64,000 nucleotides of DNA from assembly GCA_947498775.1 (NCBI GenBank), contig CANMLL010000003.1:124001-188000 (forward strand). The letters are read 5' to 3'. A program made the translations under genes and the position numbers. Every line of letters begins with the position of its first letter. The first letter of the stretch is position 1. Origin of the DNA: an uncultured Aquimarina sp. GTDB taxonomy: Bacteria > Bacteroidota > Bacteroidia > Flavobacteriales > Flavobacteriaceae. Shown here piece by piece: positions 44,663-55,177 of the stretch. Below the pieces are notes generated by a model. That model was not told the origin of the DNA and searched no databases. It was given only the letters and a program-made list of their open reading frames with translations.

Positions 44663-47600
44663 TCAGACTAATTGTAGGACACCATTAAGGACTTCTTTCA
44701 CTTCGGGTTTGCAGCTACCGCAGCCCAAACCTGCTCCTGTTTTTATACATAACTCTGAAAAATCCTCGCATCCAGATTTTATGGCTTCTTCAAGATTACC
44801 TTCTCCAACCTGGCTGCAAGAACAAATTAATTTACCCAAAACAGGTTCACTGGGTTGTGATGTTCTTAGCAGTTCTTCTCTTTTTTCTGAAAGCTCAATT
44901 TTCTCTTCAATCAACCTCTTAAAATCTGCAAACTCATTCTTATCACCCATCAAAATTGCTCCTACTAACCTATCATCTTTTACAATACATTTTTTGTAAA
45001 AACGCTTTCTAACATCCATGAATATTACTTCCTCGAATGTAGTATCATTAGCCGGTATATCAATATTACCAATACTACATAAATCCAGGTTTTCAAACTT
45101 GAGAATATTCATGAAAACAGATCCCTTGTATAGGGCACTAAAATCCCCCAGTAAATACTTGGCAACGATATCTGCTTGTTGTTCTGCGGCGGCAGTGATG
45201 CCGTACAAATTTCCTTCAAATTCTGCAATCTCGCCAACCGCAAAAATTGAAGGATCACTTGATTGTAAGTATTGATTTACCAGGATACCTCTTCGACAAT
45301 CAATGTCATTTCTTTTAGCCAAATCAATGTTGGGGATGGTTCCTATAGAATATACCACCGCATTGCAGGTAAATGATTTACCAGATTTAAGGTTGACTTG
45401 TAAATCTCCTAATTCTTTATTGAAAACTGTATCAACTTCATTGTCAAAATGGATTCGGATTCCTTTCTCGATAACATCTTCGGCCAATAAACGACTGGCG
45501 ATAATATCTAATTGGCGCTCCATTAATCGATTTCCACGTTGTACAATGGTTATTTTTACATTTTTTTTGCGAAGTGCTGCGGCTAGTTCAAGCCCTAATA
45601 ATCCACCTCCCACTATAGTAACATGTTGTTCATTTTCGGGTAATCCGGTCTGATCAAGATAGGTTTTCAACTTATCAGCATCGCCTCTATCGCGCATCGT
45701 AAATCTACCTGGTAAATGTATTGGAACTTCCTTGGGAACAAAAGCGCGGCTTCCAGTTGCCATCAAAATAACATCGTAACTGTGTTTTTGACCTTTACCA
45801 TCAATAATATAGTTCTCTTCTCTATTAATTTCATTAATAGGGTTGCTAGTAAACAAAGTTACATTAAGAGATTCCATACTACCTTCTCTCATTTTTTGCA
45901 ATTGTTCCCATTTTAGTTCTTCACTTACATACTCTGGTAGCAATACCCTATTATAAAATGGATATGGTTCTTTAGAAAACACCACAATCTCATCTTCATC
46001 ATTAAATTGTCGATATGTCTGAATAAAACGATATGCCGCAGTACCTGCTCCGATAATGCAAATCTTTTGTTTTGGTTTTACAAACTTAGTTACCCGAACT
46101 GCCGAGAACTTAAAATCTGGTTCTTTCGAAATTGGGTCTATAATACTGGTAGTAAGATTATTGGCTCTTCCGAAATCATTTCTCAGCACTTTTCCCCAAT
46201 GCATAGGAAGAAACACCACACCTTTGTTTATAGCATCGCTAACCTTGACTTTGACCTGAACTTTACCTCGTTTACTTTCGACTAATGCAATATCACCATC
46301 CTTTAATTTGAGTAAATGAGCATCTACCCTATTTATTTCTAAATATGGACTGGGAATATGCGTTAGTAATCGATTTACTTTACCGGTTTTTGTTCTTGTA
46401 TGCCACTGATCCCTTACCCTACCTGTAGTAAGAATCAAAGGATATTTCTCTGTTATTACTTCAGAGGTGGGCTTGGTGAATTTAGGAACTACAAATTTTG
46501 CATTTCCTGTATCTGTATAAAACCTCTTATCTTCAAAAAGTCTGGGTGTTCCTCCGTGACTGTTTTCTGGAACGGGCCATTGAAAACTTCCTTCTAATTT
46601 TAATCTATTATAACTTAATCCTGAAACATCAATATTCGTCCCTTTGGTGAGTAGACAATGCTCTTTATACACCTCTTCAACCGAATTATAATCAAATCCG
46701 TTGTACCCCATTCTTCTTGCAAAGTTCCATAATATCTCGGAATCTGAAATCGCCTCTCCCGGTGGATCTACAACTTTGTTTAAATACGTAATCCTGCGTT
46801 CGCTATTGGTCATTGTTCCTTCTTTTTCTGCCCAACCGGCGGCCGGTAGCAGTAAATCTGCATATTCAATAGTTTCGGATCGATGTGATATATCTTGAAC
46901 GACTACAAACTTTGCATTCTTAAGTGCTTTTTCGACTTGATTAGCATTAGGAAGACTCACCAGTGGGTTTGTGCATATAATCCAAATTGCTTTCAATTTT
47001 CCATTTTCAAGAGCGTCAAACATTTCGGTTGCTGTAAGACCTGGTTTACCTGAAATCTCTTTACCACCCCAAAAATTAGCAACTTCACGTCTATGATCAT
47101 CATTGCTTAAATCTCTATGGGCGGCCAGGAGATTAGCCATTCCCCCCACTTCTCTTCCTCCCATGGCATTTGGTTGACCGGTAAGTGAAAAAGGACCAGA
47201 TCCTGGTTTACCAATATGCCCCGTAAGTAGGGACAGATTTAATAGCGCATTATTTTTATTAACCCCTATAGAGCTTTGATTTAACCCCATCGCCCAAAGC
47301 GTTAAAAAACCTTTTGCGTCGGCAATGTAGGCAGCTGCCTTTTTTATTTCTGCAATGGTAATTCCGCATGTTTTTGCAGCTTCACTTAAAGAAACCGATT
47401 GTACCGACTCCTTAAGCAATTCAAAATCATCTGTATGATTGGTAATAAAACTTTTATCTATCTTTTTTTTATCAATTAGTCGTTTGGCTATTGCATTATA
47501 TAGAATCACATCGGTTCCCGGAAGAATTTGCAGATGTAAATCAGCTATATCACAAGACTGTGTTTTACGGGGGTCTACGACTATAATTTTGGTATTTGGA

Positions 47601-48184
47601 TTCCTTTCTTTGCGTGCTTCAATTCTTCTGAATAGAATCGGATGACACCATGCCGGATTTGCACCTGCAATCATAAAACAATCTGCAAGCTCGATATCTT
47701 CATAAGCAATAGGTACACTATCTTCTCCTAAAGCCTGTTTATAACCAACAACTGCAGAGCTCATACAAAGTCTTGAATTGGTGTCTATATTATTGGTTCC
47801 TATAAAACCTTTGGTTATTTTGTTTGCCAAATAATATTCTTCAGTCAGACACTGTCCCGACACATAAAAACCTACGCTATTGGGGCCATATTTTTCGATC
47901 ATTGTACCAAAAACAGCGGCAGCTCTATCCAATGCCTGATCCCACGAAACACGCTTACGATTATGTCCTTTACTCCATCGCATTTCTGGATAAAGAATCC
48001 GATCACTTTTATCCTGAACCACATGATGGAGATTCATTCCTTTTGAACATAGCATTCCTTTATTTACAGGGTGATCTGGATCCCCCTCGACGGTAATTAC
48101 TCCCTTAGAATCTTTTTTAGCAATAATCCCGCAACCTACACCGCAATAGGAACATGTTGTTTTGTTTGTTTTGAATGCCGACAT
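44663..48184 (-). CDS. nasC: Assimilatory nitrate reductase fused to an NirB-like FAD module and BFD domain
   Basis: A 1173-residue cytoplasmic enzyme that reduces nitrate to nitrite. Residues about 8-60 bind an Fe4S4 cluster (CSYCGVGCG, then MLCSKG). Residues about 60-700 form the molybdopterin domain (SRLCMSSAVVGYKQALGEDS, GREVGGMANLLAAHRD, GRVRDQWHTRTKTGKV). From about 705 a pyridine nucleotide-disulfide oxidoreductase module follows, with ICIIGAGTAAYRF and TIVGGGLLGLELAAAL, like the front of NirB. Residues about 1118-1173 are a BFD [2Fe-2S] domain (ICSCSQ, GLGCGSCKPE). The three parts would bring NAD(P)H electrons to Mo in one chain. A nitrate-type operator precedes it. Confidence 0.9.
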   Translation of the reverse strand: MSAFKTNKTTCSYCGVGCGIIAKKDSKGVITVEGDPDHPVNKGMLCSKGMNLHHVVQDKSDRILYPEMRWSKGHNRKRVSWDQALDRAAAVFGTMIEKYGPNSVGFYVSGQCLTEEYYLANKITKGFIGTNNIDTNSRLCMSSAVVGYKQALGEDSVPIAYEDIELADCFMIAGANPAWCHPILFRRIEARKERNPNTKIIVVDPRKTQSCDIADLHLQILPGTDVILYNAIAKRLIDKKKIDKSFITNHTDDFELLKESVQSVSLSEAAKTCGITIAEIKKAAAYIADAKGFLTLWAMGLNQSSIGVNKNNALLNLSLLTGHIGKPGSGPFSLTGQPNAMGGREVGGMANLLAAHRDLSNDDHRREVANFWGGKEISGKPGLTATEMFDALENGKLKAIWIICTNPLVSLPNANQVEKALKNAKFVVVQDISHRSETIEYADLLLPAAGWAEKEGTMTNSERRITYLNKVVDPPGEAISDSEILWNFARRMGYNGFDYNSVEEVYKEHCLLTKGTNIDVSGLSYNRLKLEGSFQWPVPENSHGGTPRLFEDKRFYTDTGNAKFVVPKFTKPTSEVITEKYPLILTTGRVRDQWHTRTKTGKVNRLLTHIPSPYLEINRVDAHLLKLKDGDIALVESKRGKVQVKVKVSDAINKGVVFLPMHWGKVLRNDFGRANNLTTSIIDPISKEPDFKFSAVRVTKFVKPKQKICIIGAGTAAYRFIQTYRQFNDEDEIVVFSKEPYPFYNRVLLPEYVSEELKWEQLQKMREGSMESLNVTLFTSNPINEINREENYIIDGKGQKHSYDVILMATGSRAFVPKEVPIHLPGRFTMRDRGDADKLKTYLDQTGLPENEQHVTIVGGGLLGLELAAALRKKNVKITIVQRGNRLMERQLDIIASRLLAEDVIEKGIRIHFDNEVDTVFNKELGDLQVNLKSGKSFTCNAVVYSIGTIPNIDLAKRNDIDCRRGILVNQYLQSSDPSIFAVGEIAEFEGNLYGITAAAEQQADIVAKYLLGDFSALYKGSVFMNILKFENLDLCSIGNIDIPANDTTFEEVIFMDVRKRFYKKCIVKDDRLVGAILMGDKNEFADFKRLIEEKIELSEKREELLRTSQPSEPVLGKLICSCSQVGEGNLEEAIKSGCEDFSELCIKTGAGLGCGSCKPEVKEVLNGVLQLV

Positions 48185-48213
48185 ATTATATCTCTATACC
48201 CATATTTGACATT

Positions 48214-48235
48214 CAAAACTAAGTATTAATACGTA
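48214..48235 (-). promoter_or_regulatory. Palindromic operator joined to -7 box, nasC fusion gene
   Basis: On the minus strand TACGTA-TTAA-TACTTA (48220-48235) shares its last TA with TAGTTTTG (48214-48221), an exact TAnnTTTG -7 box. The start codon is 30 bases further on. Same arrangement as at nrtA, nirB and the porin gene. Nothing else is evident in the 520-base gap 48185-48704 except a terminator. Confidence 0.75.
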
Positions 48236-48361
48236 TGAATCATAGCTTCATGGTGGTTTTCTATTTTAGAATTCAAAGAATTATCAATTCAACAAAATAT
48301 CCCCATTTAAAAAACAATATTAAGATTATCAGGAAGTCTATTTTATCATATTTCTTATAAG

Positions 48362-48391
48362 AAAAACCGGCTACAACAAAGTTGTAACCGG
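48362..48391 (-). terminator. Terminator of the nitrate ABC transporter operon
   Basis: On the minus strand CCGGTTACAAC and GTTGTAGCCGG (one mismatch) form an 11-base stem with a 3-base loop, followed by TTTTTC. It lies about 315 bases after the last ABC gene; no gene lies between. Confidence 0.75.
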
Positions 48392-48704
48392 CAACACAAG
48401 AAACACTTAAAGCTACTAAGTCTTTAAGGTTTCAACACTAAACCTTTATATTTTTTGTTTTTTAATAATCATACTTAGCATATCAAAAAATTGACATCAA
48501 TTCTCTCTAACGTTTGGGAAGGTGATTTAGTCTGCAAAAAATATCTTTTTACAAAGAAGGTAAGAAAAAATGCAATTTTTACTTTAACAAATACTAAGCC
48601 CCAAATTTGTTTCAACTAAAGATACCAATAATCCTTGAATCAAAAACAAAAATTATTTGTTAAAATCATATCTGAAGCAATAATGATTATATTTAATATT
48701 GTTA

Positions 48705-49526
48705 TTAATGTTCTAAAAAGTTGATTAAGTGTTCCCTGTATTTGTAATAATCTGGATGTTCTAAAACATCTTTTCTTAGACGGGGTCTTTCAAAATCTAT
48801 TTCTAATATATCTCCTACTTTTGCCCTAGGACCGCTTGTCATCATAATCACTCTATCGGCCAAAAAAATCGACTCATCTACGTCATGGGTTATCATAACT
48901 GCGGTTATTTTTTCCTGGTTCCATACTTCTATAAGTACATCTTGCAATTCGCCACGGGTCAAGGAATCAAGCATTCCAAAGGGTTCATCAAGCAACAACA
49001 CCTTAGGTTTAAGAGCAAATGCTCTTGCTATCCCTACACGTTGTTGCATTCCTTGAGATAATTCTTTGGCTTTTTTATGCATCGCATCTTCCAAACCTAC
49101 TTTAGCCAGATAGTATTTTACAATGTCATCTCTATCCTTTTTCGTGCCATGTGCAAAAACCTGTTTTACGCCTAACATTACATTTTCATATGCAGTCATC
49201 CAAGGTAAAAGGCTTGGTGATTGAAAAATAACCCCTCTATCTGGTCCAGGGCCTTTTACCGTTTGATTATTAACAACAATGGTACCCTTTGAAATCTGAT
49301 TAAGCCCTGCAATCATTGTTAGCAATGTAGATTTCCCACAACCTGAGTGACCAATAATAGAAACAAATTCTTCGTGTTTTATTTTAAGATCGAGGTCATC
49401 CAAAACTACATATTCTCCTTTGGGCGTTGGATATATTTTGGTAAGATCAGAAATATCAAGCATATATTTATCCTCAAACAATCCATTTCCTGTTCTGCGT
49501 GCTACTATTTTTTCAAGTGTTTCCAT
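48705..49526 (-). CDS. nrtD: Nitrate ABC transporter ATPase (NrtD-type)
   Basis: A 273-residue ABC ATPase. Walker A is [12 protein letters not shown] (about residue 60), signature [14 protein letters not shown], Walker [14 protein letters not shown] and H-loop MITHDVDES. It belongs to the NrtC/NrtD/SsuB/TauB group used with NrtA-type binding proteins. Downstream of a second ATPase by 11 bases; it is the last gene of the nrtABCD operon. The specificity for nitrate is from context. Confidence 0.9.
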   Translation of the reverse strand: METLEKIVARRTGNGLFEDKYMLDISDLTKIYPTPKGEYVVLDDLDLKIKHEEFVSIIGHSGCGKSTLLTMIAGLNQISKGTIVVNNQTVKGPGPDRGVIFQSPSLLPWMTAYENVMLGVKQVFAHGTKKDRDDIVKYYLAKVGLEDAMHKKAKELSQGMQQRVGIARAFALKPKVLLLDEPFGMLDSLTRGELQDVLIEVWNQEKITAVMITHDVDESIFLADRVIMMTSGPRAKVGDILEIDFERPRLRKDVLEHPDYYKYREHLINFLEH

Positions 49527-49537
49527 ATTAACTTTTT

Positions 49538-50401
49538 TTATCCAAAGTTTAACCTTCCAAAGGGTGTCGGTTTAATTACAGGTTTAATATCTGGTAACGT
49601 ATAATTATTTTCTTTTTTAGAAGCGCGTTGCTCCCCTATCTGAATCAAATATTCTATGATACTATTTCGTAGCTTTTTATACTCTTCGTTATGATTAAGT
49701 GCTGTTTTATCCCTTGGCCGTTCGAGATTAATCTCATACTCTGGTCCCAAAGTAGCTTTAGGTCCAGGTTTTAAAGGAATAATCCTATCAGCCATTAAAA
49801 TCCCTTCATCTACATCATTGGTAATTAACAAAGCTGTTTTTTTATCCTTGTTCCATATCTTCAGTATTTCTTGCTGTAGGTTACCCCTTGTTAACGCATC
49901 CAGTGCGCTAAGAGGTTCATCCATGAGAATTACATCAGGACTCATCGACAAGGCCCGGGTAACAGAAACTCTTTGCCTCATTCCCCCAGAAAGTTCTTTA
50001 GGTAATTTGTTTATAGCGGGCAATAGATTCACCATCTCTACATATTCCTCAACTCGCTTATTTCTTTCTTTTCGGATCATTTTTTTGAAAGCTTCTTTTA
50101 CGGCCATTCCAACATTATTTCTAACATTTAACCAAGGCAATAATGAATAATTCTGAAAAATTACTCCGCGTTCATGACTGGGGCCAGTAACGAGTTCTCC
50201 TTTAAACAGAACTTCTCCTTCATCCGGCATCATAAGACCTGAAATAAGATTAATCAAGGTAGTTTTCCCGCTCCCGGTAAATCCAACAATAGCTACAAAT
50301 TCTCCTTCTTCAATTTCAAGATTAATATTTGACAATACCTGAGTACGATCTTTTCCAACTCCAAAGGATTTAGATACGTTTCTTAATTCTATATATGCCA
50401 T
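49538..50401 (-). CDS. Nitrate ABC transporter ATPase (NrtC-type, without binding domain)
   Basis: A 287-residue ABC ATPase with Walker [14 protein letters not shown], signature [14 protein letters not shown] and Walker [14 protein letters not shown]. It resembles the N-terminal half of cyanobacterial NrtC but has no fused substrate-binding domain; the C-terminal 40 residues are a short charged tail. Together with the next gene it would form an ATPase heterodimer. It starts 12 bases after the permease gene. Confidence 0.88.
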   Translation of the reverse strand: MAYIELRNVSKSFGVGKDRTQVLSNINLEIEEGEFVAIVGFTGSGKTTLINLISGLMMPDEGEVLFKGELVTGPSHERGVIFQNYSLLPWLNVRNNVGMAVKEAFKKMIRKERNKRVEEYVEMVNLLPAINKLPKELSGGMRQRVSVTRALSMSPDVILMDEPLSALDALTRGNLQQEILKIWNKDKKTALLITNDVDEGILMADRIIPLKPGPKATLGPEYEINLERPRDKTALNHNEEYKKLRNSIIEYLIQIGEQRASKKENNYTLPDIKPVIKPTPFGRLNFG

Positions 50402-50413
50402 TTCTATATATTT

Positions 50414-51511
50414 TTAAGCAGTTTCTTCTGTAAATGTTACAAACTTTTGTATTGTAAGCATGATACGATCCAATAAGAATCCAATGATTCCGATAACAAA
50501 CATGGCGACTATAATTTTTGAGTTAGAATCATTTGCGCCGTTCTGAAATTCTTCCCATACAAATGAACCAAGGCCTGGGCTCTGGGCTAGTAATTCAATT
50601 GCTATTAACACCATCCATGCAACCGACAGCGTAATGCGCAGCCCAGTAAAAATTAATGGAAATGAGGATGGCAAAATAATTTTAAATACTTTTTGCCCTA
50701 CATTAAGCTGCAATACTTTGGCCACATTTATATAGTCTTTATCTACCGAAGACACTCCCATACTGGTATTTACTAATGTTGCCCACATAGAACATAATCC
50801 AACACTTATAAATGAGATAATAAACGAACTGTCGGAATCTGAGTTTTTTGTTAATGTTTTCACTATCATAAACACCAACAATAACCAAACAACTGGAGAA
50901 ACCGGTTTAAAAATTTGTATCAGCCAATTCACAGATGATCTAAGTGTAGGACTAAGTCCTAGCATAATACCTATCGGAACTGCAATAAAGAATGCCAACA
51001 AAAATCCGGCAAAAACAGTTTTTAAACTAGTTAAAATCTGATCTACAAAAGATGGTCGCCCTGTATATTTTATAGCCACAAGACCTTGCGCTTCTCGTTG
51101 GGCATTGGTCGCTGCAACTTTTTCTGCAAACGCGGCTTTCTTTTGTGCAATAACTCTATGATCCATCAAGAGTGACTTATAAGCTCCCCAAACTTGAGAT
51201 GGTGATGGTAAAGTGTTTGGCTGACAACTTATATCCCCAGACTCTACACATGTTTTCATCTCTAAAGCAGCAGCTTCTCCCCTATCATTTAGAGCTTTTT
51301 CGATGCGTGCATCTTTTTCTATAGTATATAAATAAGTTGCTCCGGAATGCCATACTATCAAAAATAATCCTACAGAAAGAATCGGTAGCAATACTTTTTT
51401 GAATAATACGATCAAGTTTTTCTTTACTTCTTCCCCTGAAGCCAATCTAATTGCTGGTTCAAAAAAACCTAGCCCCACAAAATTCAGGATATGGATTGAT
51501 CTATCTTTCAT
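50414..51511 (-). CDS. nrtB: Nitrate ABC transporter permease
   Basis: A 365-residue inner-membrane permease with about six or seven helices and the EAA loop region (AKVLQLNVGQKVFKIILPSS). Between the first helix and the core it has a long periplasmic segment (residues about 60-140) with two Cys (KTCVESGDISCQP), seen also in NrtB forms of other bacteria. It lies 90 bases after the binding protein gene. Nitrate or nitrite is the expected substrate from the operon partners. Confidence 0.9.
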   Translation of the reverse strand: MKDRSIHILNFVGLGFFEPAIRLASGEEVKKNLIVLFKKVLLPILSVGLFLIVWHSGATYLYTIEKDARIEKALNDRGEAAALEMKTCVESGDISCQPNTLPSPSQVWGAYKSLLMDHRVIAQKKAAFAEKVAATNAQREAQGLVAIKYTGRPSFVDQILTSLKTVFAGFLLAFFIAVPIGIMLGLSPTLRSSVNWLIQIFKPVSPVVWLLLVFMIVKTLTKNSDSDSSFIISFISVGLCSMWATLVNTSMGVSSVDKDYINVAKVLQLNVGQKVFKIILPSSFPLIFTGLRITLSVAWMVLIAIELLAQSPGLGSFVWEEFQNGANDSNSKIIVAMFVIGIIGFLLDRIMLTIQKFVTFTEETA

Positions 51512-51601
51512 TCGCTTAAATTAATTATGTTCTCTTTATTTTAATTCTTTCATAAGCAGTATATCAAGCAGATTTCCCCACTTGACATGCTGCTTTAATT
51601 A

Positions 51602-53002
51602 CTATTGAATACTTGAAGCACCTTTTTCAGCTTCTTTATTTCCTATGCTGAAGCTGTTTATATACCCTAATGGATCTTTTGCATCGTATTTCTTACCATC
51701 GATAAAATCTGTAGTAACAGGTTTATACCCATCTGTTTCTGGCAATTCTGTAGCTTCAAGATGTCCTTCTTCTACTAATAAATTGGCAGCTTTGGTCCAT
51801 ATATCTGGCCTATAAATTTCTTTGATTTTACTGTCGTACCAATCGGCTGGTTTACTTTCTGATATTTGTCCCCATCTTCTCATTTGGGTTAAAAACCAAA
51901 CTCCATCAGAGTAAAAAGGATAGGTTGCATGATAACGATAGAATACATTAAAGTCTGGCATTTCTCTCTTATCCCCTTTTTCGAACTCAAAAGTACCCGT
52001 CATCGAATTCGCAAGAACCACTTCGTCGGCCCCAACATATTCTGACATTGATAATATTTTAACTGCCTCTTTACGATTTCCTGGGGTATCTAACCACTTA
52101 CCAGCTCTTATCAAAGCTTTTGTGACCGCAACAGCCGTATTTGGATATTTCTCTACGAATTTTTTAGTCATTACAAACACCTTCTCTGGGTTGTTTTTCC
52201 AGATATCATAGTTTGTAGTTACAGGTACCCCAATACCTTTAAAAACCGCTTGTTGATTCCAAGGCTCCCCAACACAGTACCCGTAGATGGTTCCTGCCTC
52301 TAGTGTTGCAGGCATTTGAGGTGGTGGTGTTACAGATAATAAAACATCGGCATCGATTTGTCCTTGAATATTATCTTTAGAATACATTCCCGGGTTAATA
52401 CCTGCAGCCGCCAACCAATATCTTATCTCATAATTGTGTGTTGAGACAGGAAATACCATACCCATTTTAAAGGCTTTTCCATCATTTTTATAGGATTCGA
52501 TAACAGGTTTAAGTGCTTCTGCAGAAATTGGATGAACTGGTTTCCCATCCTCTCCCTTAGGTACATTTGGTTTCATTTTTGACCAAACATCATTAGAAAC
52601 TGTGATTCCATTACCATTTAGATCCATTGAGAAAGCAGTAACCAATTCTGCCTGTCTACCAAATCCCGCACCAGCGGCAATAGGCTGGCCTGCAAGCATG
52701 TGAGATCCATCTAACTGACCATCGATCACACGGTCTAATACATTTTTCCAGTTCGATTGTGCTTCAACAGAAACAAAAAGCCCTTCTTCTTCAAAAAAGC
52801 CTTTTTCTTTGGCAATGGCAAGAGGTGCCATATCCGTAAGTTTGATAAAACCAAAAGTTAACTGAGGTTTTTCTATAAGTAATTTTAATGGCGCATCAGC
52901 AGAAGAATCACTGACTGCAACCTCTTGTTTCTTTTTACCGCCACAAGACATCACTGCCATGGCGGTCATAATCATTACAATTTTAACACGTATTGTTTTC
53001 AT
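51602..53002 (-). CDS. nrtA: Nitrate-binding lipoprotein (NrtA/CmpA type)
   Basis: A 466-residue periplasmic lipoprotein (signal [16 protein letters not shown]). I chose the ATG at 53002 because it starts the signal sequence; the frame opens upstream only with GTG. Typical NrtA segments are [50 protein letters not shown] and [17 protein letters not shown]. It binds nitrate (or nitrite) and hands it to NrtB. The gene leads the operon and is preceded by the nitrate operator. Confidence 0.92.
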   Translation of the reverse strand: MKTIRVKIVMIMTAMAVMSCGGKKKQEVAVSDSSADAPLKLLIEKPQLTFGFIKLTDMAPLAIAKEKGFFEEEGLFVSVEAQSNWKNVLDRVIDGQLDGSHMLAGQPIAAGAGFGRQAELVTAFSMDLNGNGITVSNDVWSKMKPNVPKGEDGKPVHPISAEALKPVIESYKNDGKAFKMGMVFPVSTHNYEIRYWLAAAGINPGMYSKDNIQGQIDADVLLSVTPPPQMPATLEAGTIYGYCVGEPWNQQAVFKGIGVPVTTNYDIWKNNPEKVFVMTKKFVEKYPNTAVAVTKALIRAGKWLDTPGNRKEAVKILSMSEYVGADEVVLANSMTGTFEFEKGDKREMPDFNVFYRYHATYPFYSDGVWFLTQMRRWGQISESKPADWYDSKIKEIYRPDIWTKAANLLVEEGHLEATELPETDGYKPVTTDFIDGKKYDAKDPLGYINSFSIGNKEAEKGASSIQ

Positions 53003-53040
53003 AACTCTGTATTTTGAGAATTTCACTAATAGAATCAGCT

Positions 53041-53062
53041 CAAAACTAAGTATTATTACTTA
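53041..53062 (-). promoter_or_regulatory. Palindromic operator joined to -7 box, nrtA
   Basis: On the minus strand TAAGTA-ATAA-TACTTA (53047-53062) overlaps TAGTTTTG (53041-53048). The site lies 39-60 bases upstream of the nrtA ATG. Further upstream the same region has two more TACGTA hexamers (53090, 53109). Confidence 0.75.
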
Positions 53063-53335
53063 TTTATGAATTGTTATGATAATAAAAAATACGTATTTAT
53101 GTAATTATTACGTATAATAAAATATGTCGCTTCGTAAATTATCTATTTAATAATTTACGCCTATCAAAATTAAAAATAACACAACCTCAAAAAAGACAAT
53201 AATTTTAAAAACCTGAAATATAAGTGCTTACCTTTGCATAGATATGGTTTTTCCGTAGTAAAAAACAAACATTCTATATCTGGTACAAAACATCAAACAA
53301 CCAAAAAATAAAAATTTTTGATGGTAATTAAAAAT

Positions 53336-53351
53336 TAAGTATTTTTACTTA
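53336..53351 (+). promoter_or_regulatory. Palindromic operator, PilJ-type sensor gene
   Basis: TAAGTA-TTTT-TACTTA, 35 bases before the ATG at 53386. Unlike the other four sites no exact TAnnTTTG box follows (AAAATTTTTT instead). A TACCTTTG box lies about 100 bases upstream (53229-53236), so the true promoter may be there. The intergenic region 53003-53385 is shared with nrtA and has no gene. Confidence 0.6.
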
Positions 53352-53385
53352 AAATTTTTTATTCACCCCTAGATATACCTATTCT

Positions 53386-54216
53386 ATGAAGACTAAAATT
53401 ATCTTTATTCTTTTTGTATTTACGTTGCTATGTACTACCAAGACCTACTCGCAGTCACAAACCTACGGAGCCATAAGTTATAACAAAGCTGTCAATATTT
53501 CTGGAAAGCAAAGAATGTTATCTCAAAAAATGGCTAAGGCATACTTATTAATGGCTAAAGGAATAAACAATACTGAAATCAAAAAAGAATTAAATTCCAG
53601 TAAATTTATATTTGAAAAGCACTTAGACATACTAACTAAAAACGCTTCTAGTTCTGCTGTTAAATTATCAATAAAGAATGTAAAAAAACTTTGGGATAAA
53701 TTTAAAGAAATGATTATCTCTAATCCAAGTTTTACCAACTCTATGCGCGTGATGGATTCAAACACTGAATTGCTAAATGCTTGTCATGACCTTGTTTTAA
53801 GTATTGAAACCAGTTCGAAGTATAACAATCAGTTTTTTAAAACTGAAAAACAAGACTTGGTAAAAACCATCAACATATCCGGAAAACAACGAATGTTATC
53901 TCAAAGACTCTGTCTTTACTATACCGCCTCAATAATGTTTCCTGATAAAAAATCAGTATACAAGAAAACACTGAATGAAACATTTGACGAATTCGATAAT
54001 GTTATCGGTGAATTACTGATCAACACCTACAATACAACAGAGATTGAGGAAGAACTAGGCACTATCATGTCAATGTGGGAAAAATTCCAAACCAATAAAC
54101 GAGGATTTAACAATGGCGATTTCGGCCTTGAAGAAGTCTTTTTCACCACTAACGACCTAACCAAAAGTTTCAATAAAATCACAGGAATTTATGAAGTAAT
54201 TGCAAAAAGCACCTAA
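53386..54216 (+). CDS. Periplasmic protein with two PilJ-type (nitrate-sensing-like) domains
   Basis: A 276-residue exported protein (signal cleaved after about residue 22) with two copies of a PilJ/NarX-like four-helix unit. Each starts with the same signature, NISGKQRMLSQ (about residues 37-48 and 163-174). In NarX this sort of helix contains the nitrate-binding P-box. No membrane anchor, kinase or methyl-accepting domain follows, so it is a free sensor or binding protein. The same signature (NISGRQRMLSQ) occurs in the histidine kinase at 60252-62072. It has its own nitrate-type operator and ends 31 bases from the convergent regulator gene. Confidence 0.75.
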   Translation: MKTKIIFILFVFTLLCTTKTYSQSQTYGAISYNKAVNISGKQRMLSQKMAKAYLLMAKGINNTEIKKELNSSKFIFEKHLDILTKNASSSAVKLSIKNVKKLWDKFKEMIISNPSFTNSMRVMDSNTELLNACHDLVLSIETSSKYNNQFFKTEKQDLVKTINISGKQRMLSQRLCLYYTASIMFPDKKSVYKKTLNETFDEFDNVIGELLINTYNTTEIEEELGTIMSMWEKFQTNKRGFNNGDFGLEEVFFTTNDLTKSFNKITGIYEVIAKST

Positions 54217-54247
54217 CTAGCAAACAACCATTTTCAAAATAATAAAG

Positions 54248-54928
54248 TTAGGGAATCATTTTATATTCCTTAGCTTTATTGCTTAGTTCTAAGACATTTT
54301 TTACTCCCATTTTTTTCATCAAATTAAATCGATGAACCTCTGTTGTTCGCCTGCTTATATTAAGCTTTTCAGCTATATCCTTATTAGTTTTCCCCGAAAT
54401 CGCGAGACGCAGTATTTGATTTTCTCTTTTTGTCAAATCAAAAGGATTTCTTATCCTTTCTGCTACCAAAATATTATCAGATTTTGTATCAAAAGAACTT
54501 GCGCTATCACCAGATTTAATTTTTCTTACCAAAATAGAAGAAACATCGCCACTGAAATACTTCTCCCCCTTACTAACTACAGAAAGAGCTTTCATAAATT
54601 CTTCCTTACTCGATCCTTTAAGAAGATACCCATCAGCACCTGCATTAATTGATTGTAGAATGTATTCATCAGAATCATGCATGGACAGCATGACATATCT
54701 GGTTGGCAAATCCATTTCTAACATTTTCTGAACCATCTCTATACCCGACATTTCAGGCATACGTATATCACATATAGCAATATCCGGTTTGATCGATTGT
54801 ATTAATTGTATCGCATCTTTTCCGTTTGATGCCTCACCAACAACCTCGTAACCATCCTCTTCTTCCAAAATTGCTCGAATACCATCCCTCACCATAAAGT
54901 GATCGTCAACTAATACTATTTTAACCAT
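54248..54928 (-). CDS. NarL/LuxR-type response regulator of the nitrate cluster
   Basis: A 226-residue regulator. The receiver domain has VLVDDHFMVRDGIRAIL, the phospho-Asp in IAICDIRMPEMSG and Lys in YLLKGSS. The LuxR helix-turn-helix reads LTKRENQILRLAISG and NKDIAEKLNISRRTTEVH. It is the only DNA-binding regulator in the nitrate cluster, and lies between the PilJ protein and the porin gene. With the PilJ-type kinase downstream it would make a NarX-NarL-like pair, and it is the best candidate to bind the TAmGTA-N4-TACTTA operator. That link is inferred. Confidence 0.9.
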   Translation of the reverse strand: MVKIVLVDDHFMVRDGIRAILEEEDGYEVVGEASNGKDAIQLIQSIKPDIAICDIRMPEMSGIEMVQKMLEMDLPTRYVMLSMHDSDEYILQSINAGADGYLLKGSSKEEFMKALSVVSKGEKYFSGDVSSILVRKIKSGDSASSFDTKSDNILVAERIRNPFDLTKRENQILRLAISGKTNKDIAEKLNISRRTTEVHRFNLMKKMGVKNVLELSNKAKEYKMIP

Positions 54929-55066
54929 GCATTTAATCTAATGTTACTCAAAAGCCGTATACAAATCCATACGTACCAAATATATGAATTATTCAAAAGC
55001 GGCTACGTAAAATTAAATAAATGCAAACAAAAAATACGTATTTTTGTATAAAAAAAAGTTAAATTA

Positions 55067-55088
55067 TACGTATAATTACTTAATTTTG
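55067..55088 (+). promoter_or_regulatory. Palindromic operator joined to -7 box, porin gene
   Basis: TACGTA-TAAT-TACTTA (55067-55082) overlaps TAATTTTG (55081-55088). The leader to the ATG at 55178 is about 85 bases. A perfect 14-base palindrome AAAATACGTATTTT lies at 55031-55044. Confidence 0.75.
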
Positions 55089-55177
55089 AAAAAAACTAGA
55101 AGCTAATAGAATTATCAAAGAAGATGAATTAAAACTTGTTCTGTACTCTTAACTACAGAACAATAAAAACTATTTAA

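Noticed and set aside
45303..45653. 116-codon plus-strand frame inside the nitrate reductase gene
   Set aside because: Antisense shadow of a well-supported coding region.
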